Positions 42,563 to 49,839 of a stretch of 64,000 nt of DNA are shown here, piece after piece. The position numbers and the translations under genes were made by a program. Within the stretch, counting starts at the first letter, position 1. Every line of letters begins with the position of its first letter. The stretch is from Priestia taiwanensis (GTDB lineage: Bacteria; Bacillota; Bacilli; Bacillales; Bacillaceae_G). The notes beneath the pieces are model-generated. The model saw only the letters and a list, made by a program, of their open reading frames with translations. It was not told the DNA's origin and did not search any database. The DNA is taken from the NCBI RefSeq assembly GCF_014638355.1, contig NZ_BMFK01000001.1, positions 62,001 to 126,000 of the forward strand, given 5' to 3'.

Positions 42563-43207
42563 ATGCATATTCAAATTGTTCTATTCGATGGTTTTGATTT
42601 ACTGGATGTTACAGGCCCTTATGAGGTGTTTGTAACTGCTTCCATCTATTCAAACGAGAAAGTAACAGTTGAATTTGTCAGCGCAGAAGGAGAACGAAAC
42701 GTTACAAGTGGAGTGCAGCAATTTCAGATTCCAACGAGTGGAAAGGTTGATGTATCTCGCAGCGGGATTATCCTAATCCCAGGAGCATTTGGCTCCATGA
42801 ATGAAGAGGAAGAAGATTCAATTCCGTCACGCTTAAAGCAAGCTAGTCAAACAGAACTCGGCAGGCTATTAAAAGAGGCAATTCAAACACCAGATATCAT
42901 TCTAGCAACAGTATGTAGTGGTTCGCTTATTTTGGCAATGAATGATTTGCTAGAGAATCGTCATGCAGTAACGCATCCATTAGGTATGGATGTATTGAAG
43001 GCGAAAAAAGCTATTCCAATTAATGCTCGTATTGTGGATGATGGTGATCTTGTAACTAGTGGGATACCGTGTGGACTAGATATTTCTCTTTATTTAGTTG
43101 AAAGAGAGTTAGGCCCACAAATAGCACATGCAGTGGAACAGTTATTACAGTATGAACGAAGAGGAACAGTTTGGCAAAAAGTCGGGGATACACCTAAGGA
43201 ACTATAA
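42563..43207 (+). CDS. DJ-1/PfpI family protein (isonitrile hydratase-like)
   Basis: The 214-residue protein has the DJ-1/PfpI fold: IQIVLFDGFDLLDVTGPYEVF (with the conserved acidic residues and the GPxEV motif), the nucleophile elbow ILATVCSGS with Cys118, and THPLGMDVLKA further on. The GPxEVF and VCSGS pattern is closest to the isonitrile hydratase/GlxA-type branch. It could hydrate isonitriles or act as glyoxalase or peptidase-like enzyme. It is the first gene after the TetR operator, followed by an HD-domain protein in the same operon. Confidence 0.85.
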   Translation: MHIQIVLFDGFDLLDVTGPYEVFVTASIYSNEKVTVEFVSAEGERNVTSGVQQFQIPTSGKVDVSRSGIILIPGAFGSMNEEEEDSIPSRLKQASQTELGRLLKEAIQTPDIILATVCSGSLILAMNDLLENRHAVTHPLGMDVLKAKKAIPINARIVDDGDLVTSGIPCGLDISLYLVERELGPQIAHAVEQLLQYERRGTVWQKVGDTPKEL

Positions 43208-43230
43208 AGGGAAAACAAGGGGGAAAAGGT

Positions 43231-43824
43231 ATGACAATTATTATTCCAGATAGTAGAGTGGCGAAAGAAGCTTCGAAGTTAGTGTATGAGATTTCTCCAG
43301 AATTTCTGTATAATCATTGTTTACGAACGTATGCGTTTGGTGATGCATTAGGAAGAACGTATGGATTCAAATATGATAGAGAACTATTCTATCTTGGAGC
43401 AGTCTTGCATGATGTTGGTTTTACAGATCATGTATGTCGTAAATGTTCATTTGAATATGAAGGTGCGGACCATGCGGAAACGTTCCTTCGTTCTCATAAC
43501 CTTCCACAAGAGAAAATTGATATCGTACGTGAAGCAATTATGTTGCATACATCCGAGCTTGCAGGAGAAAAACAGCCAGAAATTGCATTAGTCCATTTCG
43601 GTGCGGCAATGGATGTTGTAGGTGCACGGATAGAAGACATTTCAGAAGAAGCGTTCCATTTTATCCTTGAAGCGTATCCTAGATTAGGGTTCAAGCAGGC
43701 TTTTGTTGAATTAGTGAAATACGACGCACAATTAAAACACGGGCAAGACCCAAATAATTTGAGTTCTTCGATGCTTCGTAGAGGATTTGTTGATTGGGTT
43801 ACGAATGCACCGTTTAGTGAATAG
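43231..43824 (+). CDS. HD-domain metal-dependent hydrolase (cyanamide-hydratase-like)
   Basis: The 197-residue protein has the HD metal site: His29 (YNHCLRTYAFG), His60-Asp61 (AVLHDVGF), His106 and Asp128. The order and spacing match the small HD group annotated as cyanamide hydratase-like. AAAACAAGGGGGAAAAGG precedes the ATG. It is co-transcribed with the DJ-1 gene under the TetR operator. Together they could act on cyanide-derived or isonitrile compounds, but this is inference from two weakly specific families. Confidence 0.83.
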   Translation: MTIIIPDSRVAKEASKLVYEISPEFLYNHCLRTYAFGDALGRTYGFKYDRELFYLGAVLHDVGFTDHVCRKCSFEYEGADHAETFLRSHNLPQEKIDIVREAIMLHTSELAGEKQPEIALVHFGAAMDVVGARIEDISEEAFHFILEAYPRLGFKQAFVELVKYDAQLKHGQDPNNLSSSMLRRGFVDWVTNAPFSE

Positions 43825-43840
43825 AGAAACATAGTGTTTG

Positions 43841-43870
43841 AAAGCTATCCTTCTGAAAGGATGGCTTTTT
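43841..43870 (+). terminator. Intrinsic terminator of the DJ-1/HD operon
   Basis: AAAGCTATCCTT (43841-43852) pairs with AAGGATGGCTTT (43857-43868) followed by Ts. Confidence 0.87.
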
Positions 43871-43945
43871 CTGTTTAATAATTAGAACATTCAAATCATT
43901 GTGTGCTAAAATAAAAACACATATTGAAACAATGAGGTGATGTTG

Positions 43946-44350
43946 GTGATTATTTCAAACTTTGCAGGGTACGAACTCGAAAAAGCACAACCAAATACGT
44001 CAGAAGACTTCTTTAACCGCTCGGAAGTAACATATACACTAGATGGAGTGGAGAAAACGTTATACGTCTTATACGTTCGCTTCTTTGACGAGAAACTAAC
44101 AGAATTCACACCATTTACAGAAAATCCACTGTTTACACTAGGAGAAAAAGAAGTAACATTCAAAGACGTTGTAGCGCTTATTTGTTTACTAAAAGATCCA
44201 CGTCTTACAGAAAGAAAACGCATATACATAAGCGAACAAGACGAATTCACACCGTATTTCGAGAATGTTTCACTAGAAGAATTGAAGGGAATTGCGGAAC
44301 AAATCTTGAATATAGGAACGTATGAAGCGAAAACACCAACCTTCAAATAA
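43946..44350 (+). CDS. Unrecognised 134-residue cytoplasmic protein
   Basis: No family was recognised. The protein (starting IISNFAGYELEKAQPNTSEDF) alternates beta-rich and helical stretches (VTYTLDGVEKTLYVLYVRFFDEKL; VTFKDVVALICLLKDPRL), with no membrane segment. GAGGTG precedes several possible starts (TTG 43943, GTG 43946); the longer reading begins inside the Shine-Dalgarno. It is followed 12 bp later by ypuI, so the two form an operon and may act together. Confidence 0.75.
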   Translation: MIISNFAGYELEKAQPNTSEDFFNRSEVTYTLDGVEKTLYVLYVRFFDEKLTEFTPFTENPLFTLGEKEVTFKDVVALICLLKDPRLTERKRIYISEQDEFTPYFENVSLEELKGIAEQILNIGTYEAKTPTFK

Positions 44351-44362
44351 GGGGGAGATTAC

Positions 44363-44854
44363 ATGTCCAATTCAATCGTATATTCACAAACACAACACGT
44401 AGAAGCTTTTCTCCAAGACGTCGTTGTTAAGGTGAGAGATTACTTGAACGAAACGAACATTAAGATGTTGACAGAAGAAGGAACAGAAGAACATAAAGCA
44501 TATTACGAAGGATTACTTGGTAGCTTACGACGTATGCTCGTATTTTGTGAAGAAGGCTTAGACGCTTCTCGCATTCTATTAAAAAGCAATCCGTTCCGTA
44601 AGTCCGCAGCGGAAAATACATTATACGCAATCTATCATCAATGTATTGCTGAATTCTTCGCACCGAAATCAGACCTTTGGTACGAAAATTCACGTTCTGC
44701 TTATACAGGCAAGAATGCTATCACGTTCACAACAGAACCACCTGCATCACTTAAACAGCTCATCGCATCACTAGAAGGACAATTCCAAGCGATGCGTGAG
44801 GACTTAGAATATTACGAGACAGACTATCGTACGAAAATGATGCAGTCAAAATAA
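44363..44854 (+). CDS. ypuI: YpuI, DUF3907 protein
   Basis: The 163-residue helical protein matches DUF3907/YpuI (QHVEAFLQDVVVKVRDYLNETN; YYEGLLGSLRRMLVFCEEGLDA; KSAAENTLYAIYHQCIAEFF). In B. subtilis ypuI lies beside scpB; here five genes separate them. AAGGGGGAG precedes the ATG. Function unknown; no signal peptide or membrane segment. Confidence 0.9.
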   Translation: MSNSIVYSQTQHVEAFLQDVVVKVRDYLNETNIKMLTEEGTEEHKAYYEGLLGSLRRMLVFCEEGLDASRILLKSNPFRKSAAENTLYAIYHQCIAEFFAPKSDLWYENSRSAYTGKNAITFTTEPPASLKQLIASLEGQFQAMREDLEYYETDYRTKMMQSK

Positions 44855-44866
44855 TACGATACGAAA

Positions 44867-44898
44867 AGAAGAGAACGATTTAATCGTTTCTCTTTTTT
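44867..44898 (+). terminator. Intrinsic terminator after ypuI
   Basis: AAGAGAACGATT and AATCGTTTCTCTT pair with one bulged base, followed by seven Ts. Confidence 0.8.
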
Positions 44899-44924
44899 TG
44901 TCGGCTACAAAAGGAGGGATAGGC

Positions 44925-45839
44925 ATGGAGAAGTTAATCAACGAACATCTTGGATATATCAAACAGACAACCGAAATCACAAAAGGGTTCTCATTTGATA
45001 AGAAGTACGTTATCGAACTAACAGACGGGACGAAATACTTCATCAAAGTATGTGATATCAAGGAGGCAACGCGAAAAGAAACCGAAATGAATTATATGAA
45101 GCAATTAGAAGAAAGAGGTGTCATCATGGCTAGCCCAGTCACATTTTTACGTGATGATAAGAAGTGCATCCAAGTGTTCCGCCATATCGAAGGACAAGAT
45201 GGTCGAGACATTTTACATACACTACCGGAACATACACAATACACTATCGGCTACGAGGCGGGAAAGATATTACGCCGTATTCATACACTTACTATCGCTA
45301 ATACCGAAAAAACATGGGAAGAAATGTTCTGGACGAAACACGAACGCTATCGGCTTTTGCTAGAAGAGGTCCCGCCACATCCAATCGACATGGACACTGT
45401 CCTATCATTCATCTATGAACATAGACATTTATTACAAGACCGACCAATCGTCTTCCAACACGACGACTATCATCCAGCGAACATCATGATTCATCACGAA
45501 CAATTCGAAGCTGTTATCGATTTCGGACGATTCGACATCGGCGATGCCTATCAAGAATTTTACAAAGTAGCTCTATTCACACGAAATGATAGTGTCCCAT
45601 TCGCGGTCGGCCAAATCAATGGTTACTTCTACGACGAAGGAGAAGTACCAATGAATTTCTGGCAATTATATACCTTGTACGCCGCAATGAGCTTAGCGCC
45701 GGATATTGTGTGGACGAATAAAGTAGTGCCGGATAGGATAGAGGATAGTTATAAGAGGCTTCAAACTATTTACGATGATCATAAAGGATTCACAGAATAT
45801 GTGCCGGGTTGGTATAGGGAGTACAGGATTAAGACATAG
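44925..45839 (+). CDS. Phosphotransferase family protein (APH/ChoK-like kinase)
   Basis: The 304-residue protein has the aminoglycoside-phosphotransferase/choline-kinase fold: a lysine in TKYFIKVC, the catalytic loop FQHDDYHPANIMI (about residues 176-188, HxDxxxxN form) and the metal site VIDFGRFDIGDAYQEF. ATG 44925 has AAAGGAGGG upstream. Such stand-alone Bacillus members phosphorylate unknown small molecules; drug resistance is not implied. It is monocistronic between two terminators. Confidence 0.9.
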   Translation: MEKLINEHLGYIKQTTEITKGFSFDKKYVIELTDGTKYFIKVCDIKEATRKETEMNYMKQLEERGVIMASPVTFLRDDKKCIQVFRHIEGQDGRDILHTLPEHTQYTIGYEAGKILRRIHTLTIANTEKTWEEMFWTKHERYRLLLEEVPPHPIDMDTVLSFIYEHRHLLQDRPIVFQHDDYHPANIMIHHEQFEAVIDFGRFDIGDAYQEFYKVALFTRNDSVPFAVGQINGYFYDEGEVPMNFWQLYTLYAAMSLAPDIVWTNKVVPDRIEDSYKRLQTIYDDHKGFTEYVPGWYREYRIKT

Positions 45840-45850
45840 AATAGTATAAA

Positions 45851-45885
45851 AATAAGAAGACATCTATAAAAGATGCCTTCTTATT
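45851..45885. terminator. Bidirectional terminator
   Basis: AATAAGAAGACATCT (45851-45865) pairs with AGATGCCTTCTTATT (45871-45885) with one mismatch, with a T-run on the plus strand, between convergent genes. Confidence 0.87.
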
Positions 45886-45887
45886 TT

Positions 45888-47048
45888 TTAGTAAGTAAAT
45901 GTAATTGTCGCTAGTGAATATCCATCTTGTGCGTTGTAAGGTGCTACTTGGTAAGATACTCGCTTTGCACCTTTGGGCCAAGAAATTTCATTTAATACTT
46001 TCTTGATGTCTTGCATTGTTCCATCCATCGATTGTTTATAACGAATCTCTACTTTCGTTGGTTTGGATGCAAATTGCTGTTGTAATTTTGTTTTTAACTC
46101 GCTGTAATTAGTTGCCCCGTATTGTTCAGATAAGTAAATAAGACCTGTATCCTTCAGCATTTGTTCATACGTTACTTTTTTTGGACTTCCAGCTTTTATC
46201 TTAGTCGTTAGTTCATTATAGTAGTTTGTTGTTGCTGATGGATATTTACTACGATCCCATTGATGGTCTTTGCTTAATTGTTCATCCGACATATTAAAGT
46301 AAGAATACGTCACGCGCCCTTGCTTGTCTGGAAGTGGATCATTGAATGTTGTATCAAGGTGATACCATTTTCCTTCTATCTTCACTAGATTCCAAGCATG
46401 AGGCTGTCCATTTCCAGTGCCTGTTACGATATGAGATTGTAGTCCTGCCTCTTGTAGTAATTGATAGGTTAATAATGTATACCCTTGGCAAACTGCTGAA
46501 CGATTCGCTAATGCTTCATATGCCGTATACGCTTTGTATGACGTATCATACGAAACATGTTTCACTACGTAGTCGTTAATGGCTTTTACTTTTTCATGCT
46601 CATCCATTCCGGCTTTAATAATAGAGTTCACAATTAATTTTGCCTGTGCCTTTACATAATCCGTCTGTTGTTTCGATTCACGGTATGTAATATTCATTGT
46701 GAATGTATAGTTTCCTGGAATACCACGAATCGAATACTTTGTACTAGCTACGTTGTATTTCAAGTATTCATCTGAATCTACTACTTTGTTATACTCGCCA
46801 ACAAGTGTATTCATTACTTCTTTAATATTGCTGCTTTTTGTTTTGTACGAAACCGTAATGTTCTCTTGACGGTTATCAACTTGCTTTTTTATTTCTTGGC
46901 GAAATGCTTGTAACAGTGCTGCGTCTCCTTGTGAAGCGGTAACTGTTTGACTGGTCGCTGCATACGAAACAGCTGGGATTTGTAATCCTCCAATCAGAAT
47001 CGTCGAACAAAGTGCGACCGTTGCTATGTACTTGTTTTTCTTTTTCAT
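45888..47048 (-). CDS. Secreted transglutaminase-like cysteine protease-fold protein
   Basis: The 386-residue protein has a signal peptide (basic KKKNK, hydrophobic core, probable cleavage VSYA-ATS after residue 30). The transglutaminase-like catalytic triad is Cys187 (SAVCQGY), His217 (QPHAWN) and Asp232 (YHLDTTFNDP), preceded by NDYVVKHVSYDT. An N-terminal region and a C-terminal beta-rich part flank it. No LPXTG, SLH or choline-binding repeats are visible, so it is secreted or loosely wall-bound. It may crosslink or cleave peptidic wall components; the target is unknown. Confidence 0.9.
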   Translation of the reverse strand: MKKKNKYIATVALCSTILIGGLQIPAVSYAATSQTVTASQGDAALLQAFRQEIKKQVDNRQENITVSYKTKSSNIKEVMNTLVGEYNKVVDSDEYLKYNVASTKYSIRGIPGNYTFTMNITYRESKQQTDYVKAQAKLIVNSIIKAGMDEHEKVKAINDYVVKHVSYDTSYKAYTAYEALANRSAVCQGYTLLTYQLLQEAGLQSHIVTGTGNGQPHAWNLVKIEGKWYHLDTTFNDPLPDKQGRVTYSYFNMSDEQLSKDHQWDRSKYPSATTNYYNELTTKIKAGSPKKVTYEQMLKDTGLIYLSEQYGATNYSELKTKLQQQFASKPTKVEIRYKQSMDGTMQDIKKVLNEISWPKGAKRVSYQVAPYNAQDGYSLATITFTY

Positions 47049-47255
47049 CTTGTCACATCCTATTATTCAAAATTATACAAACTAAGTATATACCAGCTTT
47101 TTGTATGAAAAATATGCAATTGTGCATACGTGTAGGTGATTGAGAGGGTGGGGAGTGTAGCAGGATTAAAGGATGATATGTAGAATTCAGTTTTTATGGG
47201 CATAAATTATGAAAGGTTAAAGGTAGTATAAGCCAATCTTTGAGGAGGTAGTGGA

Positions 47256-48317
47256 ATGAACTATCCTTTTAGAAACTTAGTATTTGAAGGCGGAGGAATA
47301 AAAGGAATTGGATATGTGGGAGCACTAGAATACATAGAAAATAAACAAAACATCTTACCAAATATTCAAAGGTTTGGAGGTACGTCTGTTGGTGCAGTGA
47401 CAGCACTAATTTTAGGACTAGGTTATTCCATTAGTGAACTGAAGGAAAAGCTAGAGAAGATACAATTCGAAGAGTTCAAAGACGATGATTCATGGATTAT
47501 AAAAGATGCGTTCCGACTATTAGTGAGTGGCTATGGAAGATATAAGGGAGATAAGTTTCTAGAATGGATACGAAAAGACATTATTCACCCTAAGGTTGCA
47601 GAGTGGATGGAGAAAGGAATAATGGAAGAAGGAAGACAAAATAGTGATTTGACCTTTGAAGAATTAGTACAAATAACAGGAAAAGCAGTATATTTCCAAG
47701 GAACGAATGTCTCAACGAGGCAAAGTGTGACATTCTCGCACGAATCAACTCCAACGATGTCCGTTGCAGAAGCTGTACGAATCTCGATGTCTATCCCTTT
47801 ATTCTTCGAACCAGTCGTTTGGAGAGGCAACTATTACGTAGACGGAGGTGTTCTAAATAACTACCCAATTCGCTTATTCGACCAAAAAAAGTACGTGTCA
47901 GACGAAAATTATTGTGAAATGACACCCTACTACGAAAAAGTAACAGAACTAATTACACAAACATCGGAAGAAAGAATAAGCTCTGTATACCAAGACATGC
48001 AAGTCTACAATAAAGAAACGCTCGGATTTCGCCTTGATTCCCAAACGGAAATAGACGTCATGCGAAATATCGCTGCACCTGTATGTCATGAAATCGATAG
48101 CTTCTTCGACTTCGCATGGAACTTAGTAGGAACAGTTATAAAAGGACAAGACAGTATGCATTTACATAAAGATGACGCCGCACGAACAATCTATATTAAC
48201 ACACTAGGAGTAACCGCCATCGACTTCAACATCTCAAACGAAAAGCAACTTCAGTTAATTGCTTCTGGATATAAGGGAGCGGAGGAGTTTTTTGAGGGGG
48301 ATGGTGATTTGAGTTAG
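47256..48317 (+). CDS. Patatin-like phospholipase
   Basis: The 353-residue protein has the patatin elements: oxyanion-hole EGGGIKGIGYVGAL (residues 11-24), nucleophile elbow GGTSVG with Ser44, and the Asp of the Ser-Asp dyad in VDGGVLNNYP (about residue 196). It would hydrolyse membrane or phospholipid acyl chains in the cytosol. It has no membrane anchor. Patatins can serve as abortive-infection effectors, and this gene borders the defence island, but no cyclase or sensor gene is adjacent, so this is only a possibility. GAGGAGG precedes the ATG. Confidence 0.9.
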   Translation: MNYPFRNLVFEGGGIKGIGYVGALEYIENKQNILPNIQRFGGTSVGAVTALILGLGYSISELKEKLEKIQFEEFKDDDSWIIKDAFRLLVSGYGRYKGDKFLEWIRKDIIHPKVAEWMEKGIMEEGRQNSDLTFEELVQITGKAVYFQGTNVSTRQSVTFSHESTPTMSVAEAVRISMSIPLFFEPVVWRGNYYVDGGVLNNYPIRLFDQKKYVSDENYCEMTPYYEKVTELITQTSEERISSVYQDMQVYNKETLGFRLDSQTEIDVMRNIAAPVCHEIDSFFDFAWNLVGTVIKGQDSMHLHKDDAARTIYINTLGVTAIDFNISNEKQLQLIASGYKGAEEFFEGDGDLS

Positions 48318-48363
48318 TCAATTCAACGAATCATCTGCATAGTGGAAAAATAAGAGCAGGAAG

Positions 48364-48390
48364 AGGCACCTTGATTCATGGTGCCTTTTT
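48364..48390 (+). terminator. Intrinsic terminator after the patatin gene
   Basis: AGGCACC (48364-48370) pairs with GGTGCCT (48380-48386), then five Ts. Confidence 0.82.
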
Positions 48391-48490
48391 ACTTTGGATG
48401 AAAATCAATTGTAGTCAGTACAGGTGAATCCCTTTTCTTGCATGAACAATTCTAGTGAAATTATTCTATTAAAAGAATAAATGTGGTTTA

Positions 48491-48715
48491 TTGGTTGTAT
48501 ATCCCAATAAGTTAGAAGTGATAAAAGGAGAAGAGTATGTTCATTTAAAGGGGAAGAAGTTGTGTCAGTTTTTTTCAATTACGAATATAGAAGAATCGAA
48601 TTTCAATAAGATTCTAGAGAGGTTTTATAACCTTGGGATTGCGGGGTTAGCTCGTGAAAATACCCAGAATAGTTTAGGCTGGATATTATCGATGAGCTAC
48701 AAGTATCGAAAGTAA
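48491..48715 (+). CDS. Small unknown ORF 1, possibly a truncated gene
   Basis: A 74-codon frame beginning at a TTG, with protein-like content (KLEVIKGEEYVHLKGKKLC; NKILERFYNLGIAGLAREN). The TTG has no clear Shine-Dalgarno, so the N-terminal part of the original gene may be lost. Its stop TAA overlaps the ATG of the next ORF (TAATG). No family recognised. Confidence 0.45.
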   Translation: MVVYPNKLEVIKGEEYVHLKGKKLCQFFSITNIEESNFNKILERFYNLGIAGLARENTQNSLGWILSMSYKYRK

Positions 48716-48915
48716 TGAAAGCAAAAATAACTAACCGAGATGATTTAGGGAAAGACGAACGTATTGGCCGCAGAGTTATTTTTGAATTCAACAAAAGCTA
48801 TCCAATTATCATGTCGTTAATGCTAGAGAAAGAGGATTTAAAAGAGTTATTTGTGCAGTATTTGGGGTATTATTATGATGTTAGGGAGTTACAGTTAGTC
48901 TGTAGCAATTCGTAG
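48715..48915 (+). CDS. Small unknown ORF 2
   Basis: A 66-codon frame (KAKITNRDDLGKDERIGRRV; ELFVQYLGYYYDVRELQLV) whose ATG overlaps the previous stop. The two may be coupled genes or two halves of one gene separated by a frameshift. It is followed by a hairpin with a T-run. No family recognised. Confidence 0.45.
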   Translation: MKAKITNRDDLGKDERIGRRVIFEFNKSYPIIMSLMLEKEDLKELFVQYLGYYYDVRELQLVCSNS

Positions 48916-48918
48916 GGG

Positions 48919-48963
48919 AAATGCTAGTATGATTCGTTGATGTAAATTATGTTAGCATTTTTT
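48919..48963 (+). terminator. Terminator-like hairpin after small ORF 2
   Basis: AAATGCTA (48919-48926) pairs with TAGCATTT (48953-48960) over a long loop, followed by Ts. Confidence 0.5.
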
Positions 48964-49086
48964 ATTTACATTTAAATAGCCTTTGGATAATAATTGAAAT
49001 AACGTTTACCTAGTAATATTAATGAATGAGCTTGGTGTTTGTGCAATAGATGGGGATGTTATTAACTAGTGGGTATGGAGGCCAGG

Positions 49087-49839
49087 ATGCTAACCTATAT
49101 AATATTTGAACTTGCTAAGGTTACGAAACAATTAAATAGAGTTGATACTCTTGATCCATTTCATGTAGTTGAAATGGATCAGAGTAGGGTATATGTAGAA
49201 TCTAACGTATTAGATGAAGAAGGTATGAGTGGGGAAAGGAACCCTTCACATTTTATTGTGAGATTTGAAGATTTACAATATGCTTTAGAGTGCTTATTAT
49301 ATGATCGCTTATTAAAGGACGATGACCTTGAAGGAAGCAAAGAGTATACGATTTTCATTTTATCTTTTTTGGCCCAGCTGCCTTTCATTAACATGGAACA
49401 ACAAAATGACAATTATATTTTGTCATTAAAAGAGTTTCAAACAGATAAGCTACCTTGTGAGCAATATACAAACATAATGAAATTATTACATGATACAATG
49501 AACGGGGAGTTCGATCCGGCCAATATAAGTCAAGAATTTCACGGGAGTCAGTACACAGTTAAATCACGTGGAAGACAGGATTTAAGGTTACTAGGCTTCA
49601 TAAATGAAGTAAACGAAATGTTTATAGCTAACTATCGTCAAGCAACGGATAAAGTAAGAGAGATTCAACAATGTTTACTTGACCAAGACTATTTTAGAAT
49701 TTCGCTTTACATACTGGACCTTTTACAAAATTATTCAAAGTCAGAGAAGAAAGAAATTCTACTGAATATAGGAATGAGTATTGTTCGGAACTCGCGTGGA
49801 GATAACTATCAGTGGCGAAGAAACGAACACATAATGTAA
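49087..49839 (+). CDS. Unknown 250-residue protein, first gene of the McrBC-like unit
   Basis: No family was recognised. The protein is soluble and rich in charged residues. It appears to have an N-terminal mixed region (LTYIIFELAKVTKQLNRVD), a helical middle (DLQYALECLLYDRLLKDDDL) and a helical C-terminal half (LRLLGFINEVNEMFIANYRQ). ATG 49087 with GGAGG five bases before it is preferred over the GTG at 49069. Its 3' end overlaps the start of the McrB-like gene, so translational coupling is likely. It may be a specificity or adaptor subunit of the restriction complex, as judged only from context. Confidence 0.82.
   Translation: MLTYIIFELAKVTKQLNRVDTLDPFHVVEMDQSRVYVESNVLDEEGMSGERNPSHFIVRFEDLQYALECLLYDRLLKDDDLEGSKEYTIFILSFLAQLPFINMEQQNDNYILSLKEFQTDKLPCEQYTNIMKLLHDTMNGEFDPANISQEFHGSQYTVKSRGRQDLRLLGFINEVNEMFIANYRQATDKVREIQQCLLDQDYFRISLYILDLLQNYSKSEKKEILLNIGMSIVRNSRGDNYQWRRNEHIM

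Noticed and set aside
43906-44346. A 146-codon minus-strand frame antisense to the unknown gene before ypuI
   Set aside because: Its Ser/Phe/Val-rich composition is typical of an antisense shadow, while the plus-strand frame has a ribosome binding site and sits in an operon with ypuI.
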